Program-made: the position numbers and the translations under genes | NCBI RefSeq assembly: GCF_006715785.1 | Contig: NZ_VFNX01000001.1 | Coordinates: 1,116,001-1,180,000, forward strand | DNA length: 64,000 bases | Source of the DNA: Streptomyces puniciscabiei | GTDB lineage: Bacteria; Actinomycetota; Actinomycetes; Streptomycetales; Streptomycetaceae | Direction of reading: 5' to 3' | Shown here: positions 18,064 to 26,459 of the stretch, in pieces | Numbering within the stretch: position 1 is the stretch's first letter | Layout: each line of letters starts with the position of its first letter | Notes under the pieces: generated by a model | The model's database searches: none | What the model was told of the DNA's origin: nothing | Seen by the model: the letters and a program-made list of their open reading frames with translations, nothing else

Positions 18064-18556
18064 GGCTCAAGGGTAGGCGGTTCCCGGAGACACCAGTGCC
18101 GCCCTCTTGGCGCATCGACCGTGGGCCGCCGGACGATGGAGCAAACCGTCGCGCCGAGGCGAACGAAGCGGCGGCGTAGCGCCACGTCGAGGAAGTGTGT
18201 CGCACGCGGCGATGCCGGGAGTCGCCGGCCTCGCAGGAATCGATCGCGCTGGGCTGACGGCTCAGGCACAGCTCTGCACCCTCGACCCCACCGTCGGTGG
18301 CGTGCGGGTCGACCGACCGAGGCGGTCACTCGGCCGCGAAGGCCGGCGCGTCCCGGCGTGGCCGCACCCTGCGAAGACGGGGCGCCACCATGGCCGGCGC
18401 CCGGCAGGGCATTCTGGACGACCCCGAGCCGTGAGCCCGGCGCCGCGCGGGCAGACCCGGGGGGCGGTCTCTCCGCCCGGCTCGTCTCCTGTCCCGCCGG
18501 ACGCGCACACTGTAAGCGGAAGGCCATGCGTCATGAGCTGCACACGGAGGTGAGCC
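18064..18556. other. 493-bp gap without a supported gene
   Basis: This region lies between the divergent starts of miaB (minus) and the SRPBCC gene (plus). Frames open on both strands are Arg/Pro/Ala-rich and show no codon-position bias or ribosome sites fitting a gene. Apart from the two promoters it must contain, I see no repeat, palindrome or RNA gene. Confidence 0.4.
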
Positions 18557-18982
18557 ATGAGCACCCTCGAGCTGCATGTCGACGTCGACGTCCCGGTCGA
18601 CAGAGCCTGGGAGACGCTGCACCGGGTGGAGAACTATCCGCGCTTCGTGCAAGGGGTGCGGGGCGCCCGTACGGAGGCGGGGGGCCGAGCGCACCTGGAC
18701 CTCGAGGCAGGCGGCCGGGCCCGGGAGGTCGAGGCCGAGGTGACCGACCGCGGGGAGCACGTGATGGAGTGGCTCACCACGAGCGCTCCCGAGCTGACGG
18801 GTTCCTTCTCGGTCCAGCCGATCGACCAGAACCACACCCGGATCCAGGCACGGCTGGAGTACGACCCCGGCACGGTACGGGACGCCTTCGGCGGGCCGAA
18901 GGGGTTCGCCCAGACCAACGCGATCGAACGGCTCGTCCGCAGCGATCTGGAGCACTTCAAGGAGTACGTCGAACGCGGGTGA
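18557..18982 (+). CDS. SRPBCC-family (polyketide cyclase/START-like) protein
   Basis: 141 residues with the helix-grip pattern: VDVDVPVDRAWETLHRVENYPRF at the start, a beta-rich middle with VMEWLTTSAPELTGSFSVQP, and a C-terminal helix (IERLVRSDLEHFKEYVE). Members bind small hydrophobic ligands; the function of this one is unknown and no polyketide genes are nearby. The ribosome site GGAGGTGAG before the ATG is near-ideal. It stands as a single gene, divergent from miaB. Confidence 0.8.
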   Translation: MSTLELHVDVDVPVDRAWETLHRVENYPRFVQGVRGARTEAGGRAHLDLEAGGRAREVEAEVTDRGEHVMEWLTTSAPELTGSFSVQPIDQNHTRIQARLEYDPGTVRDAFGGPKGFAQTNAIERLVRSDLEHFKEYVERG

Positions 18983-19033
18983 GCGGCGCGAGGGCGGCGG
19001 TGGGCGCGACGGCGCCGGGCTCCGGCAGGCCGG

Positions 19034-19324
19034 TCAGGTCTCCATCACGGCATCGCAGTCGGGGCAGACCACGGACGCGTGTTCCTCGGGGTACCAGGGC
19101 GCTCCCGGGTGTTCGGAGGGCTTCCAGCCGGCCGTCTCCATCGCGAAGGTGTCCTTGCCGCAGAGGGTCCGCGGTCCGGTGGTCGTGCGCGACCCCGGCG
19201 CCGCCGGTGCCGCGTGCACCTTGCGGACGCGTCGTTCCGCGCCGCTCGCCGGTCCTGCGGAGGATGCGGCGGGTGAGCGTGCTGCGCCCGGTCTGTCGAG
19301 TTCGTAGACGACGATCTCGCTCAT
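19034..19324 (-). CDS. Small protein with C-terminal zinc-ribbon-like cysteines
   Basis: 96 residues beginning MSEIVVYELDRPG. The middle is Ala/Pro/Arg-rich; the conserved-looking C-terminal part has TLCGKDTFAMETAGWKP and ASVVCPDCDAVM, whose three cysteines could bind a metal. Not recognised as a named family. GGTGGAG precedes the ATG at 19324. It is divergent from pcm with only 31 bp between the starts. Confidence 0.65.
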   Translation of the reverse strand: MSEIVVYELDRPGAARSPAASSAGPASGAERRVRKVHAAPAAPGSRTTTGPRTLCGKDTFAMETAGWKPSEHPGAPWYPEEHASVVCPDCDAVMET

Positions 19325-19355
19325 GTCTCCACCGTAGGCGTCGCCGCCGGATGGT

Positions 19356-20063
19356 GTGGTGAACCTGGCCGTGAACTCCGTACCCGGAGGATCCGTACCG
19401 GAAGGATCCGTACCCGGAGGACCGGAGGATCTCGTGCGGGCCCTCACGGCCGCCGGGGTCGGGGACGAGCGGCTGCTCGAGGCCGTGCGGACGACGCCCC
19501 GGGCGGAGTTCGTCCCGGCGGATCAGCTGTCCGCCGCCTACGGGGACGTGCCCGTGGCCATCGGGCACGGACAGGTCACCACGCAGCCCTCGCTGTCCGC
19601 CCTGATGATCGAGGGTCTCGATCTGGCCGGGGACGAGCACGTCCTGGAGATCGGTACGGGTCTGGGCTTCCAGACCGCCCTGCTCGCGCGGCTGGCCGCG
19701 GACGTGGTCAGCATCGAGATACGGCCGGACACGGCCCGCCACGCGCGCGTGAACCTCGCCCGGCACGGGGTGCGGAACGTGGAGCTGCGCATCGGCGACG
19801 GCAGCGGCGGTGTGCCGGACCGGGCTCCGTACGACGCCGTCCTCGTGTCGGCCGCGTTCCCGGAGGTGCCCGCGCCGCTGGCCGCACAGGTGCGCCCGGG
19901 TGGCCGCCTGGTGCAGCCGATCGGGCCGGGCGGGCGCGAGCGGGTGGTGTGCTTCGAGCGCACCGCGGCGGGGCTGGCACAGGTGCGGGTCCTGGCCTCG
20001 GCCTGCTTCGTACGGTTGCGGGGGCGATACGGCTTCCCGCCGGACGAGGCGGGGTGGAGCTGA
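19356..20063 (+). CDS. pcm: Protein-L-isoaspartate O-methyltransferase-family protein
   Basis: SAM-dependent methyltransferase that repairs isoaspartyl residues. Visible: TTPRAEFVPADQLSAAYGDVP, QPSLSALMIEGL, the SAM-binding HVLEIGTGLGFQTALLA, and RVLASACFVRLRG. The start is uncertain. From the GTG at 19356 the first 25 residues are encoded by three copies of a 15-bp repeat (reading GSVP-type units); a GTG at 19434 has GGAGG at ideal spacing and would give a 209-residue protein, nearer the family length. The repeat itself contains GGAGG sequences. Neighbours do not point to a specific pathway. Confidence 0.85.
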   Translation: MVNLAVNSVPGGSVPEGSVPGGPEDLVRALTAAGVGDERLLEAVRTTPRAEFVPADQLSAAYGDVPVAIGHGQVTTQPSLSALMIEGLDLAGDEHVLEIGTGLGFQTALLARLAADVVSIEIRPDTARHARVNLARHGVRNVELRIGDGSGGVPDRAPYDAVLVSAAFPEVPAPLAAQVRPGGRLVQPIGPGGRERVVCFERTAAGLAQVRVLASACFVRLRGRYGFPPDEAGWS

Positions 20064-20090
20064 GGTTCTCCCGGTCGTCAGTCCCGGTCG

Positions 20091-20843
20091 TCAGTCGTCC
20101 GCGACGCGTACGACCGCCAGCGTGATGTTGTCGGGGCCGCCCGCGGCGATGGCGGCCTTCCACAGCTCGAAGGCCGCGTGGCCGTCGTCGTGCTCCCGCA
20201 TCACCTCGTCGAGCACATCCGCCGGCAGCGGGTCGGTCAGACCGTCGGTGCAGATGAGGTAGCGGTCGCCGGGAGACAGGCGCTCGGCCGTGACATGCGG
20301 GTACACGGCGCGGTAGGAGGGGCTGCCGCCCAGGCACTGGGTAACGATGGACGTGGTGCGCTGCCCGGGCTCGAGCGGGGGGTTGTCGTCGACGCTCACC
20401 TGGCGCAGCCCGTCGTCGCGGGAAGCCGCGTAGACCCGGCTGTCGCCCACGTTGAACGCCAGCAGTGAGCCGGGCCGCACGACGATGCCGGCGACCGTGG
20501 TGCCCATGGCGGTGAGCTCGGTCTCCTCCCCGCCGCCCGCTGCCGCGTACACGGCGCGGTTGCAGGCGGTCAGGGCGTCACGGACGGCGTCCTCGCCGCT
20601 CAGCGTGGGGCCGAGGGCCGCCATCCGGCGGGCGACCAGGGCGCTGGCCAGGTCGCCGCCGGGATGCCCGCCGAGCCCGTCGGCCACGGCGACGACAAGC
20701 GGCGTGCCGAGCGGGAAGACCAGGGTCTGCGGACTCTCCGTCACCGTGGCGCACAGGGTCCACGGCCCGGCCACGAGGCTGTCCTCGTTACGTTCGCGGA
20801 CCAGTCCGGGATGGCTCAGCGCGCTCACAGCCACGTACCGCAT
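20091..20843 (-). CDS. PP2C-family serine/threonine phosphatase
   Basis: 250-residue soluble metal-dependent phosphatase. Metal-binding and structural motifs are all present: VRERNEDSL, VVAVADGLGGHPGGDLAS, TAMGTTVAGIVV, FNVGDSRVYA, YLICTDGLTDPL and GGPDNITLAVV. There is no sensor or membrane segment, so it is a stand-alone PP2C catalytic domain, probably acting on Ser/Thr kinases' substrates. No kinase gene is adjacent. The ATG at 20843 is preceded by AAGGCGG. It lies 107 bp downstream of the P450 gene on the same strand and converges with pcm. Confidence 0.92.
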   Translation of the reverse strand: MRYVAVSALSHPGLVRERNEDSLVAGPWTLCATVTESPQTLVFPLGTPLVVAVADGLGGHPGGDLASALVARRMAALGPTLSGEDAVRDALTACNRAVYAAAGGGEETELTAMGTTVAGIVVRPGSLLAFNVGDSRVYAASRDDGLRQVSVDDNPPLEPGQRTTSIVTQCLGGSPSYRAVYPHVTAERLSPGDRYLICTDGLTDPLPADVLDEVMREHDDGHAAFELWKAAIAAGGPDNITLAVVRVADD

Positions 20844-20950
20844 GGAACGCCACCGCCTTCCCGGACGGGCCACGGCAGTCGGTCGACTCGCTGCCCGCGG
20901 CTCCAGGGTAGGCGCTCGCCGGGAGAGGGACACCGGCCGTCCGGTTCCGG

Positions 20951-22282
20951 TCAGGTGACCGGCGGCGCCAGGGACGCGGTGGTCGGGCCGTCGGGACGGA
21001 CGGTGATGCCGTACTGCGCCTTGACGGGCGTGGAGTGGAAGGACGGCGTGTGGACCGGCAGCAGGTGTTCCAGGAGGATGGTCGATTCGCGCAGTGCGAA
21101 CTGGACTCCGAGGCAGGCGCGGGGGCCGATCCCGAAGGGGAGGTAGGCGCCCGGATGGGCGGGCCGGCCGTCCGGGACGAGGAAGCGCCGGGGGATGAAC
21201 TCCCCGGGATCCGGCCACAGTTCGGGATCGCGGTGCGTGAGGTAGGGGCAGACCAGGATGTCGGTGCCGGCCGCTACGGTGTATCCGGCGAGGACGTCGT
21301 CCTCGGTGGTGTGGCGGGGCAGGATCCAGGCGGCCGGGTACAGCCGAAGCGTCTCGTGGACCAGGGCCTGCACGGCCTGGCGGCGTTGCGCCGAGCCTTC
21401 GCCGCCGGCGGCCAGGGCTTGTTCGCGGGCGCCGGGGCACTGGTCGAGGAGCAGATAGAGCCAGGTCAGGGTGGTGGCGGTGGTCTCGTGCCCGGCCGCC
21501 AGCAGCGTGACCAGCTCGTCGCGGATCAGCCGGTCGGTGTACTGCGGGTGCTCGGCGGCGGCGTCGACCAGGACATGCAGCAGGCCCGGGCCGTCGGGAC
21601 CGGCCGTCCCGGCGCGGGCGGTGTCGATGGCGTGCCGGGCGACCGCGTCGATCCGGGCGAGATCGGTGGCGACGGCGTCCCCGGCGTCGGTGGCGTCCGC
21701 GGGCAGCGTCGGAAGGGCGGCCGCCACGGCGGTCACGGCGGCCAGCTCGCGCTCGGTCCCGTCATCGAGGGCGTGTCCGGTCAGAGAGCGCCAGATGGCG
21801 TCGAGGGCGAAACGGCGCATCTCGCGCATGACGTCCAGGGTCTGCCCGCTACGGGCGTACCCCTCCCAGCGTACGGCGGTGGTCCGGGCGGCCTCGGTGA
21901 TCCGCTGTTCGTAACGGCGCATCCCGGTACCGGTGAACTGGGCCTGCAGCAGGCGCCGTTGCCGCTTCCATGCCGCACCGGTGGCGGCGAGGACACCGTC
22001 GCCGATCAGCAGCCGGGCGCGGTGGGAGCGCTTGACGTACCGCTCGGGGTGCCGGGCGAGCACGTGCTGGACCGCCTCCGGGTCGGTGATGAGAACGGTG
22101 CGCGCGGGCCCCAGCCGGAACGCGCCGACGCCGCCGCAGCGCTCACGCACCTGGGACAGCAGCTCCACCAGGTCGCCCCCCGCCGAACGCCACCGCTCGA
22201 CGAGCGCGGGCTCGGCCTCGGGCACCGGCCGTCCCATTTCCGGAAGGCCGGGGAGGGACCCGGGACCGGCTTCGATGTCCAT
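20951..22282 (-). CDS. Cytochrome P450
   Basis: 443-residue soluble P450. Signatures in order: I-helix LLAAGHETTATTLTWL, K-helix ETLR (VHETLRLYP), PDPGEFIPRRF and the heme-thiolate loop FGIGPRACLG with Cys near residue 390. FGIGPRACLG and the WLYLLLDQ I-helix region are more like the CYP102/CYP4-type class than small antibiotic P450s. No ferredoxin or biosynthetic genes adjoin, so the substrate is unknown. Upstream, the leader has three copies of GAGAAGAGAAC, the last one directly abutting the ATG and serving as an A/G-rich ribosome site. Confidence 0.93.
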   Translation of the reverse strand: MDIEAGPGSLPGLPEMGRPVPEAEPALVERWRSAGGDLVELLSQVRERCGGVGAFRLGPARTVLITDPEAVQHVLARHPERYVKRSHRARLLIGDGVLAATGAAWKRQRRLLQAQFTGTGMRRYEQRITEAARTTAVRWEGYARSGQTLDVMREMRRFALDAIWRSLTGHALDDGTERELAAVTAVAAALPTLPADATDAGDAVATDLARIDAVARHAIDTARAGTAGPDGPGLLHVLVDAAAEHPQYTDRLIRDELVTLLAAGHETTATTLTWLYLLLDQCPGAREQALAAGGEGSAQRRQAVQALVHETLRLYPAAWILPRHTTEDDVLAGYTVAAGTDILVCPYLTHRDPELWPDPGEFIPRRFLVPDGRPAHPGAYLPFGIGPRACLGVQFALRESTILLEHLLPVHTPSFHSTPVKAQYGITVRPDGPTTASLAPPVT

Positions 22283-22428
22283 GTTCTCTTCTCCCGGGTT
22301 CTCTTCTCGGGGGTTCTCTTCTCGCCGTCACGGACTGTACGGGAGTTGGGACATTTGGTGACAGCCCATCACCGGCGCCCCCCGAAACCCGGTGGAGACC
22401 GGAAGCCCGCCGCACCTAGGGTCGCGCC

Positions 22429-22788
22429 ATGAGCACTCGCACTTTCCGGATCACCGTCCGCGGCGCCTTCGACGGCCTCACCGACACCCAGCGGGCCGAG
22501 CTGCTGGCCGACGCCGCCGAACACGACGTACTGCGCGCCGAGTTCACCCCCGAGGGCAACCTCACCTACGACATCGCCGCCCGGCCGGCCTTCGTCTTCC
22601 GTTTCTCCGACACCGGGGAGGAGGAAGAGGACATCCTGGAGGCGACCGAGCGGGCCGAGGGCACGGCGAAGGCCTGGCTGACCGAGCGCGGCTACGGCTT
22701 CAAGAACCTCCGCTCCACCGCCGAGGACCTCTCCCAGGCGCCGATGGGCAAGCGGCAGCGGCGCGCGGCGCGTTCGAACCGGGCATGA
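22429..22788 (+). CDS. DUF6204-like small protein
   Basis: 119 residues, MSTRTFRITVRGAFDGLTDT at the start, with a compact alpha/beta body and a basic tail (MGKRQRRAARSNRA). I associate it with the uncharacterised DUF6204 family of Streptomyces. Its TGA overlaps the ATG of the MarR gene (ATGA), so the two are translationally coupled and the protein may be part of the function controlled by that regulator. Function unknown. Confidence 0.75.
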   Translation: MSTRTFRITVRGAFDGLTDTQRAELLADAAEHDVLRAEFTPEGNLTYDIAARPAFVFRFSDTGEEEEDILEATERAEGTAKAWLTERGYGFKNLRSTAEDLSQAPMGKRQRRAARSNRA

Positions 22789-23276
22789 ACTTGAGTACTC
22801 AAGGAGATGGCAATGAGAGGGCGCAGGCGGCCATGCGCGACGCCCTGGACGTGGCACTGCGGCTGGTCCGCGCCCAGGCGGCGCTCGTGCGGCGCTTCGA
22901 CTCCCGGCTGAGCGGGCTGCACGGCGTGAGCCTCGCCGACTTCACCTTGCTGCTACGACTGAGTCAGGCGCCGGGCGGCCGTATGCGCCGGGTCGACCTC
23001 GCCGAGGCACTGGGCGTGACAGCCTCCGGGGTCACGCGCGGGCTCGCGCCACTGGAGCGGATCGGGCTGGTCACCCGTGAGTCGGAGGCCCGGGACGCGC
23101 GCGTGGCCTACGCGTCACTGACCGGGACGGGCCGACGCCGGCTGAGGGAGATGCTCGCGACGGCCGAGGAGACCGCCGCCGAGCTCTTCGCCACCCCCGG
23201 GTTCAGCGCCGAGGACGTCACTCGGCTGTCGTCCCTGCTGACCCGCCTCGGCGGCACGGGCCTGGCCCGCTCCTGA
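22785..23276 (+). CDS. MarR-family transcriptional regulator
   Basis: 163 residues with a winged helix (MRRVDLAEALGVTASGVTRG, then RIGLVTRESEARDARVAYASLT, the wing) and a dimerising C-terminal helix region. The ATG at 22785 overlaps the stop of the upstream gene. Codons 2-7 contain a perfect 14-bp palindrome (CTTGAGTACTCAAG, 22790-22803). Alternatively translation begins at the ATG at 22833 and the palindrome lies in a leader. Either way the site could be the regulator's own operator, as is usual for MarR proteins. The ligand is unknown. Confidence 0.88.
   Translation: MNLSTQGDGNERAQAAMRDALDVALRLVRAQAALVRRFDSRLSGLHGVSLADFTLLLRLSQAPGGRMRRVDLAEALGVTASGVTRGLAPLERIGLVTRESEARDARVAYASLTGTGRRRLREMLATAEETAAELFATPGFSAEDVTRLSSLLTRLGGTGLARS
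22790..22803. promoter_or_regulatory. 14-bp palindrome at the start of the MarR gene
   Basis: CTTGAGTACTCAAG is a perfect palindrome, located at the translation start of a MarR-family gene. MarR dimers bind such palindromes and commonly autoregulate; binding here is inferred from position only. Confidence 0.45.
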
Positions 23277-23483
23277 CCGCCGGCGTGTGACCAGTTCTCA
23301 TCCCGCCATGACGCGAACTCGCCGTGGCACAGGACACCTTGGGATGTGGCCGAATTGTGAGGGGGCCGTGCACGCCGGCATGGCATGATCATGACTCGTC
23401 ATGAGTTACCGGCCGGTTCTACCGTCAAGTAGCCCGCTCGCCCGGTGCCTCTCTGCCACCCCCCACTCCACACAGGACCGATC

Positions 23484-24917
23484 ATGCGCAGACGCATGCG
23501 GCACAGACGTGCCCTGCTGCCCGCCTTCGCCGTGACCACCCTCTTCCTCGCCGCGGCCTGTTCCTCGCCCGCCTCGCACACCGGACCCTCGGCGACCACC
23601 GGGCAGGGCCGGCAGGTCGAGATCGCCGACGGGCCCGCCGACGGCACGGACCACTCGCTCGCCGTCGCCGCCGCGCCCACCACGACCGCCACCACCGCGA
23701 CCGCCACGGCGGGCCCCGCCGGCTCCGGGCGGCGAGCCCACAGGACGGCGCTCGCCATCGGCTCGTACGACAGCCGCACCCGGCGGGCCGTACTCACCAA
23801 CAAGCCAGCCGCGCACGAGAGTTCAACCCCCTCCTCACCGGCGGCCGCGCCCACTCCCTCCGGCGCCCCGGACCAGGCCACCGTCGGCGATGTGATCGCC
23901 AGTGCGCCCGCGCCCGGGGCGCCGGACGGACTGCTCGCCAAGGTCACCAAGGTGATCGGCGAGAGGGACGGCGGCACCGAGGTACAGACGGAACCGGCCA
24001 CCCTCAACGCGCTGCTCGGCGACGACACGGCCAAGGGCGCGGTGCGGGTCGACCCGTCGTCCTTCACCGTCGACAAGCTGCTGCCCGGGGTGAAGGTGTC
24101 CTGGGCGACGGCCGGTCACCTGCACGCCGGCCCGAAGGGTGCCACGGTGCCGCTCGGCAGCCTCCGGCTCGACGTGAGCGCCGACCTGCCGACGGCCCAG
24201 GGCGCCCCGGCCTCCGCCACCGCCTCGGTGCACGGCTTCGTCCAGGTCGCCCCGCAGGTCGACTTCGCCTACGGCGGCGCCGGCAACGACGCGCCGCCCG
24301 GCTCCGCCTACCTCGGCGTCTCCGGCGACTGGGCCTCCGGCTGGGCGGTCAAGGGCCAGGCGGCCGCGGCCACCGGCGCCCCACTGCGGATCCCGTTCGC
24401 CAAGCTGCACGCCGACCCCGTCCTCCAGGTCGGCCCGGTTCCTGTCGTCGTCGACCTCGACCTGACCGCCTACGTCCAGATCAGCGGCGACGGACGGGTC
24501 ACCGTCGACGTCGAGCAGAACCTCAAGGGCGACTTCAAGGCGGGCGGCACCTTCGGCCCGGCCAGGGGCTGGACGCCGGTCAGCTCCGCGGACATGACGA
24601 GCACGCCGGCGCGCGCCTCTGTCACCACCGCCGGGAACGTGAAGACGGCGCTCGGCGCCGAGGCCTCGGTGGGCCTCTACGGCACCGTCGGCATCACCGC
24701 CGACCTGGCCCCGTATCTGCGGGGCCAGGCCTCCGGCACGGTCACCGCCTCCGGCGGCGCGGCGAAGACCGCGGGCGCCTGGGGCGTGTACGGCGGGGTC
24801 GACCTGTCCGGGACCCTGCGGCTGCAGCTGTCCGTCTTCGGCACACCGGTCATCCAGCGGAGCATTCCGCTGGGCACCCTGAACCGCGAGTGGAAGCTGG
24901 CGGGCGGCACCTTCTAG
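23484..24917 (+). CDS. Exported lipoprotein, beta-rich, function unknown
   Basis: 477 residues. An Arg-rich start (MRRRMRHRRALLPAF) and hydrophobic core end in the lipobox LAAACSS, so it is predicted to be lipid-anchored outside the membrane. Residues about 30-130 are a Thr/Ala/Pro-rich spacer; the rest is predicted beta-strand with regular Gly/Ala/Val spacing (LGVSGDWASGWAVKGQ, VVVDLDLTAYVQISGDG). No catalytic motif is recognised. The ATG at 23484 is chosen because it starts the signal peptide. The stop overlaps the convergent mazG stop by 4 bp. Confidence 0.75.
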   Translation: MRRRMRHRRALLPAFAVTTLFLAAACSSPASHTGPSATTGQGRQVEIADGPADGTDHSLAVAAAPTTTATTATATAGPAGSGRRAHRTALAIGSYDSRTRRAVLTNKPAAHESSTPSSPAAAPTPSGAPDQATVGDVIASAPAPGAPDGLLAKVTKVIGERDGGTEVQTEPATLNALLGDDTAKGAVRVDPSSFTVDKLLPGVKVSWATAGHLHAGPKGATVPLGSLRLDVSADLPTAQGAPASATASVHGFVQVAPQVDFAYGGAGNDAPPGSAYLGVSGDWASGWAVKGQAAAATGAPLRIPFAKLHADPVLQVGPVPVVVDLDLTAYVQISGDGRVTVDVEQNLKGDFKAGGTFGPARGWTPVSSADMTSTPARASVTTAGNVKTALGAEASVGLYGTVGITADLAPYLRGQASGTVTASGGAAKTAGAWGVYGGVDLSGTLRLQLSVFGTPVIQRSIPLGTLNREWKLAGGTF

Positions 24918-25342
24918 GCGCTCGCCTGCGCGGAGCCGTCCCGCGCCGCCGGTATCCAGCCCTGGCGGCGCAGGACGGACGACACGTCCGGCGCCCGGTA
25001 GTGCTCACCCTTGAGGACCTTGCCGTCGGCCCGGCGGGCCACCTGTCCGTCCGGGCCGAGCTTGCTCATGTTGGCGCGGTGGATCTCGGCGATCACCTGG
25101 TCCAGGTCGATGCCGTGGACCAGTGCCGTGCCGTACGCCACGTAGACCACGTCCGCCAGTTCGTGCGCGAGCCTGTCCAGCGGGCCGTCGACCGCGACCT
25201 CGGCGACCTCAGCGGCCTCCTCGGCGAGCAGTTCCCCGCGGTGCGCGGCCAGTTCGGGATCCACCTCTGTCGGCGTGGTGCGGGCGTCGAGGCCGAAGGC
25301 GCGGTGGAATTCTCGGACGAGGTCGGCGGGAGAAGTGCTCAT
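24914..25342 (-). CDS. MazG-like nucleotide pyrophosphohydrolase
   Basis: 142 residues with the all-alpha NTP-PPase fold signatures: LLAEEAAEVAEVAVDG (ExxE metal-binding helix) and LAHELADVVYVAYGTA (ExxD helix). It likely hydrolyses non-canonical or damaged NTPs to the monophosphate as house-cleaning. The C-terminal 45 residues (MSKLGPDGQVARRADGKVL) form the substrate cap region. Single-domain, unlike the two-domain MazG of E. coli. It stands alone, convergent with the lipoprotein gene. Confidence 0.85.
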   Translation of the reverse strand: MSTSPADLVREFHRAFGLDARTTPTEVDPELAAHRGELLAEEAAEVAEVAVDGPLDRLAHELADVVYVAYGTALVHGIDLDQVIAEIHRANMSKLGPDGQVARRADGKVLKGEHYRAPDVSSVLRRQGWIPAARDGSAQASA

Positions 25343-25459
25343 GCGACGACTGTAACGGCCGCCACTGACAGAGCCCTCCGACGGCCTGCGGACCCCGGAG
25401 TGACCAGTCAGTGACCCCGGCCCTGGTCAGCGTCGCGTCCGGCCTGGCAGGATCGCCGC

Positions 25460-26458
25460 ATGTCCAAGGTGTTCCCCCGTATCAGCAGGCGCCGGGCGCT
25501 GTCGGCCGCGGCCGCCGGTGCCGTGGTGCTGGGGCTGCTGTTGTGGTGGCTGCTGCCGCTGGGCGAGAGGCCGCCGAGCGGGACGATCGTCTTCAGCACG
25601 GGCACGCCCAGGGGGGTCTACCAGGAGTACGGCGAGCGGTTGCGCGCCGAGTTCGCCAAGGACATGCCCAATCTGAAGGTGAAACTGCTGAACAGCGCCG
25701 GCTCGCAGGAGAACGTGCAGCGGGTGGCGACCGGCAGGGCCGACTTCACCATCGCGGCGGCCGACGCGGTGGAGGCGTACGAGCTGCGGCACGGCAGCGG
25801 CGCCGGGCGGCTGCGCGGGGTGGCCCGGCTCTACGACGACTACGTGCACCTCGTCGTGCGCAGTGGCTCGGACATCAGGAACGTCGCCGACCTGCGGCAC
25901 AAACGGGTGGGGACCGGGCTGCCCGACTCCGGGGTGCGGCTGATCGCCGACCGGGTGCTCAAGGCCGCAGGCATCGACCCCCGCAAGGACATCACCCCGG
26001 TCGCGGACGGCATCGACACCGGGCCCGACCAGCTGGAGCAGCGCCGGATCGACGCCTTCTTCTGGTCGGGCGGCCTGCCCACCAAGGGACTCCTCGCGCT
26101 GGCCCAGAAGTCCGCCTTCACGTTCGTGCCGATCGACGGCGCCCTCGTCACCAAGCTGCACGAGCAGGGAGAGGCCGCGCGCTACTACCGGGCCACCAAT
26201 ATCCCCGAGTCGGCGTACCCGGCCGTACAGCAGGGCAACGAGGTCCCGACGATCGCCGTGTCGAACCTGCTGATGACCCGCACGGACATGGACCCCAGGC
26301 TCACCGAGTGGGTGACCCGCACGGTCATCAAGAGCCGCGACGGCATCGGCGCCCACGTCCACTCCGCCCAACTGGTGGATCTGCGCACCGCCATCTACAC
26401 CGACCCGCTGCCCCTGCAGGAGGGCGCCCGGCGCTACTACCGCTCGATGAAGCCCTAG
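25460..26458 (+). CDS. TAXI-family TRAP-type solute-binding protein
   Basis: 332 residues. A membrane anchor (residues about 10-33, RRRALSAAAAGAVVLGLLLW) without a lipobox is followed by a periplasmic-binding-protein fold typical of the TAXI family: IVFSTGTPRGVYQEYGERL, LLNSAGSQENVQRVATGRADF, IDAFFWSGGLPTKGLL. No TRAP membrane subunits are encoded nearby, so it is an orphan binding protein and may serve as a sensor. It lies tail-to-tail with gluK. Some TAXI proteins bind glutamate (Thermus TTHA1157), which makes a link with the glutamate two-component system plausible; this is inference. Its TAG stop codon is inside the target site of the IS element that follows. Confidence 0.85.
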   Translation: MSKVFPRISRRRALSAAAAGAVVLGLLLWWLLPLGERPPSGTIVFSTGTPRGVYQEYGERLRAEFAKDMPNLKVKLLNSAGSQENVQRVATGRADFTIAAADAVEAYELRHGSGAGRLRGVARLYDDYVHLVVRSGSDIRNVADLRHKRVGTGLPDSGVRLIADRVLKAAGIDPRKDITPVADGIDTGPDQLEQRRIDAFFWSGGLPTKGLLALAQKSAFTFVPIDGALVTKLHEQGEAARYYRATNIPESAYPAVQQGNEVPTIAVSNLLMTRTDMDPRLTEWVTRTVIKSRDGIGAHVHSAQLVDLRTAIYTDPLPLQEGARRYYRSMKP

Positions 26459-26459
26459 A

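Noticed and set aside
18060..18527. Minus-strand frame of 155 codons upstream of miaB
   Set aside because: Arg/Pro/Ala-rich with no codon-position bias and no ribosome site; probably non-coding.
15382..19362. Long plus-strand open frame across the miaB region
   Set aside because: Antisense shadow of the LigB-like protein and miaB; no ribosome site, no motifs.
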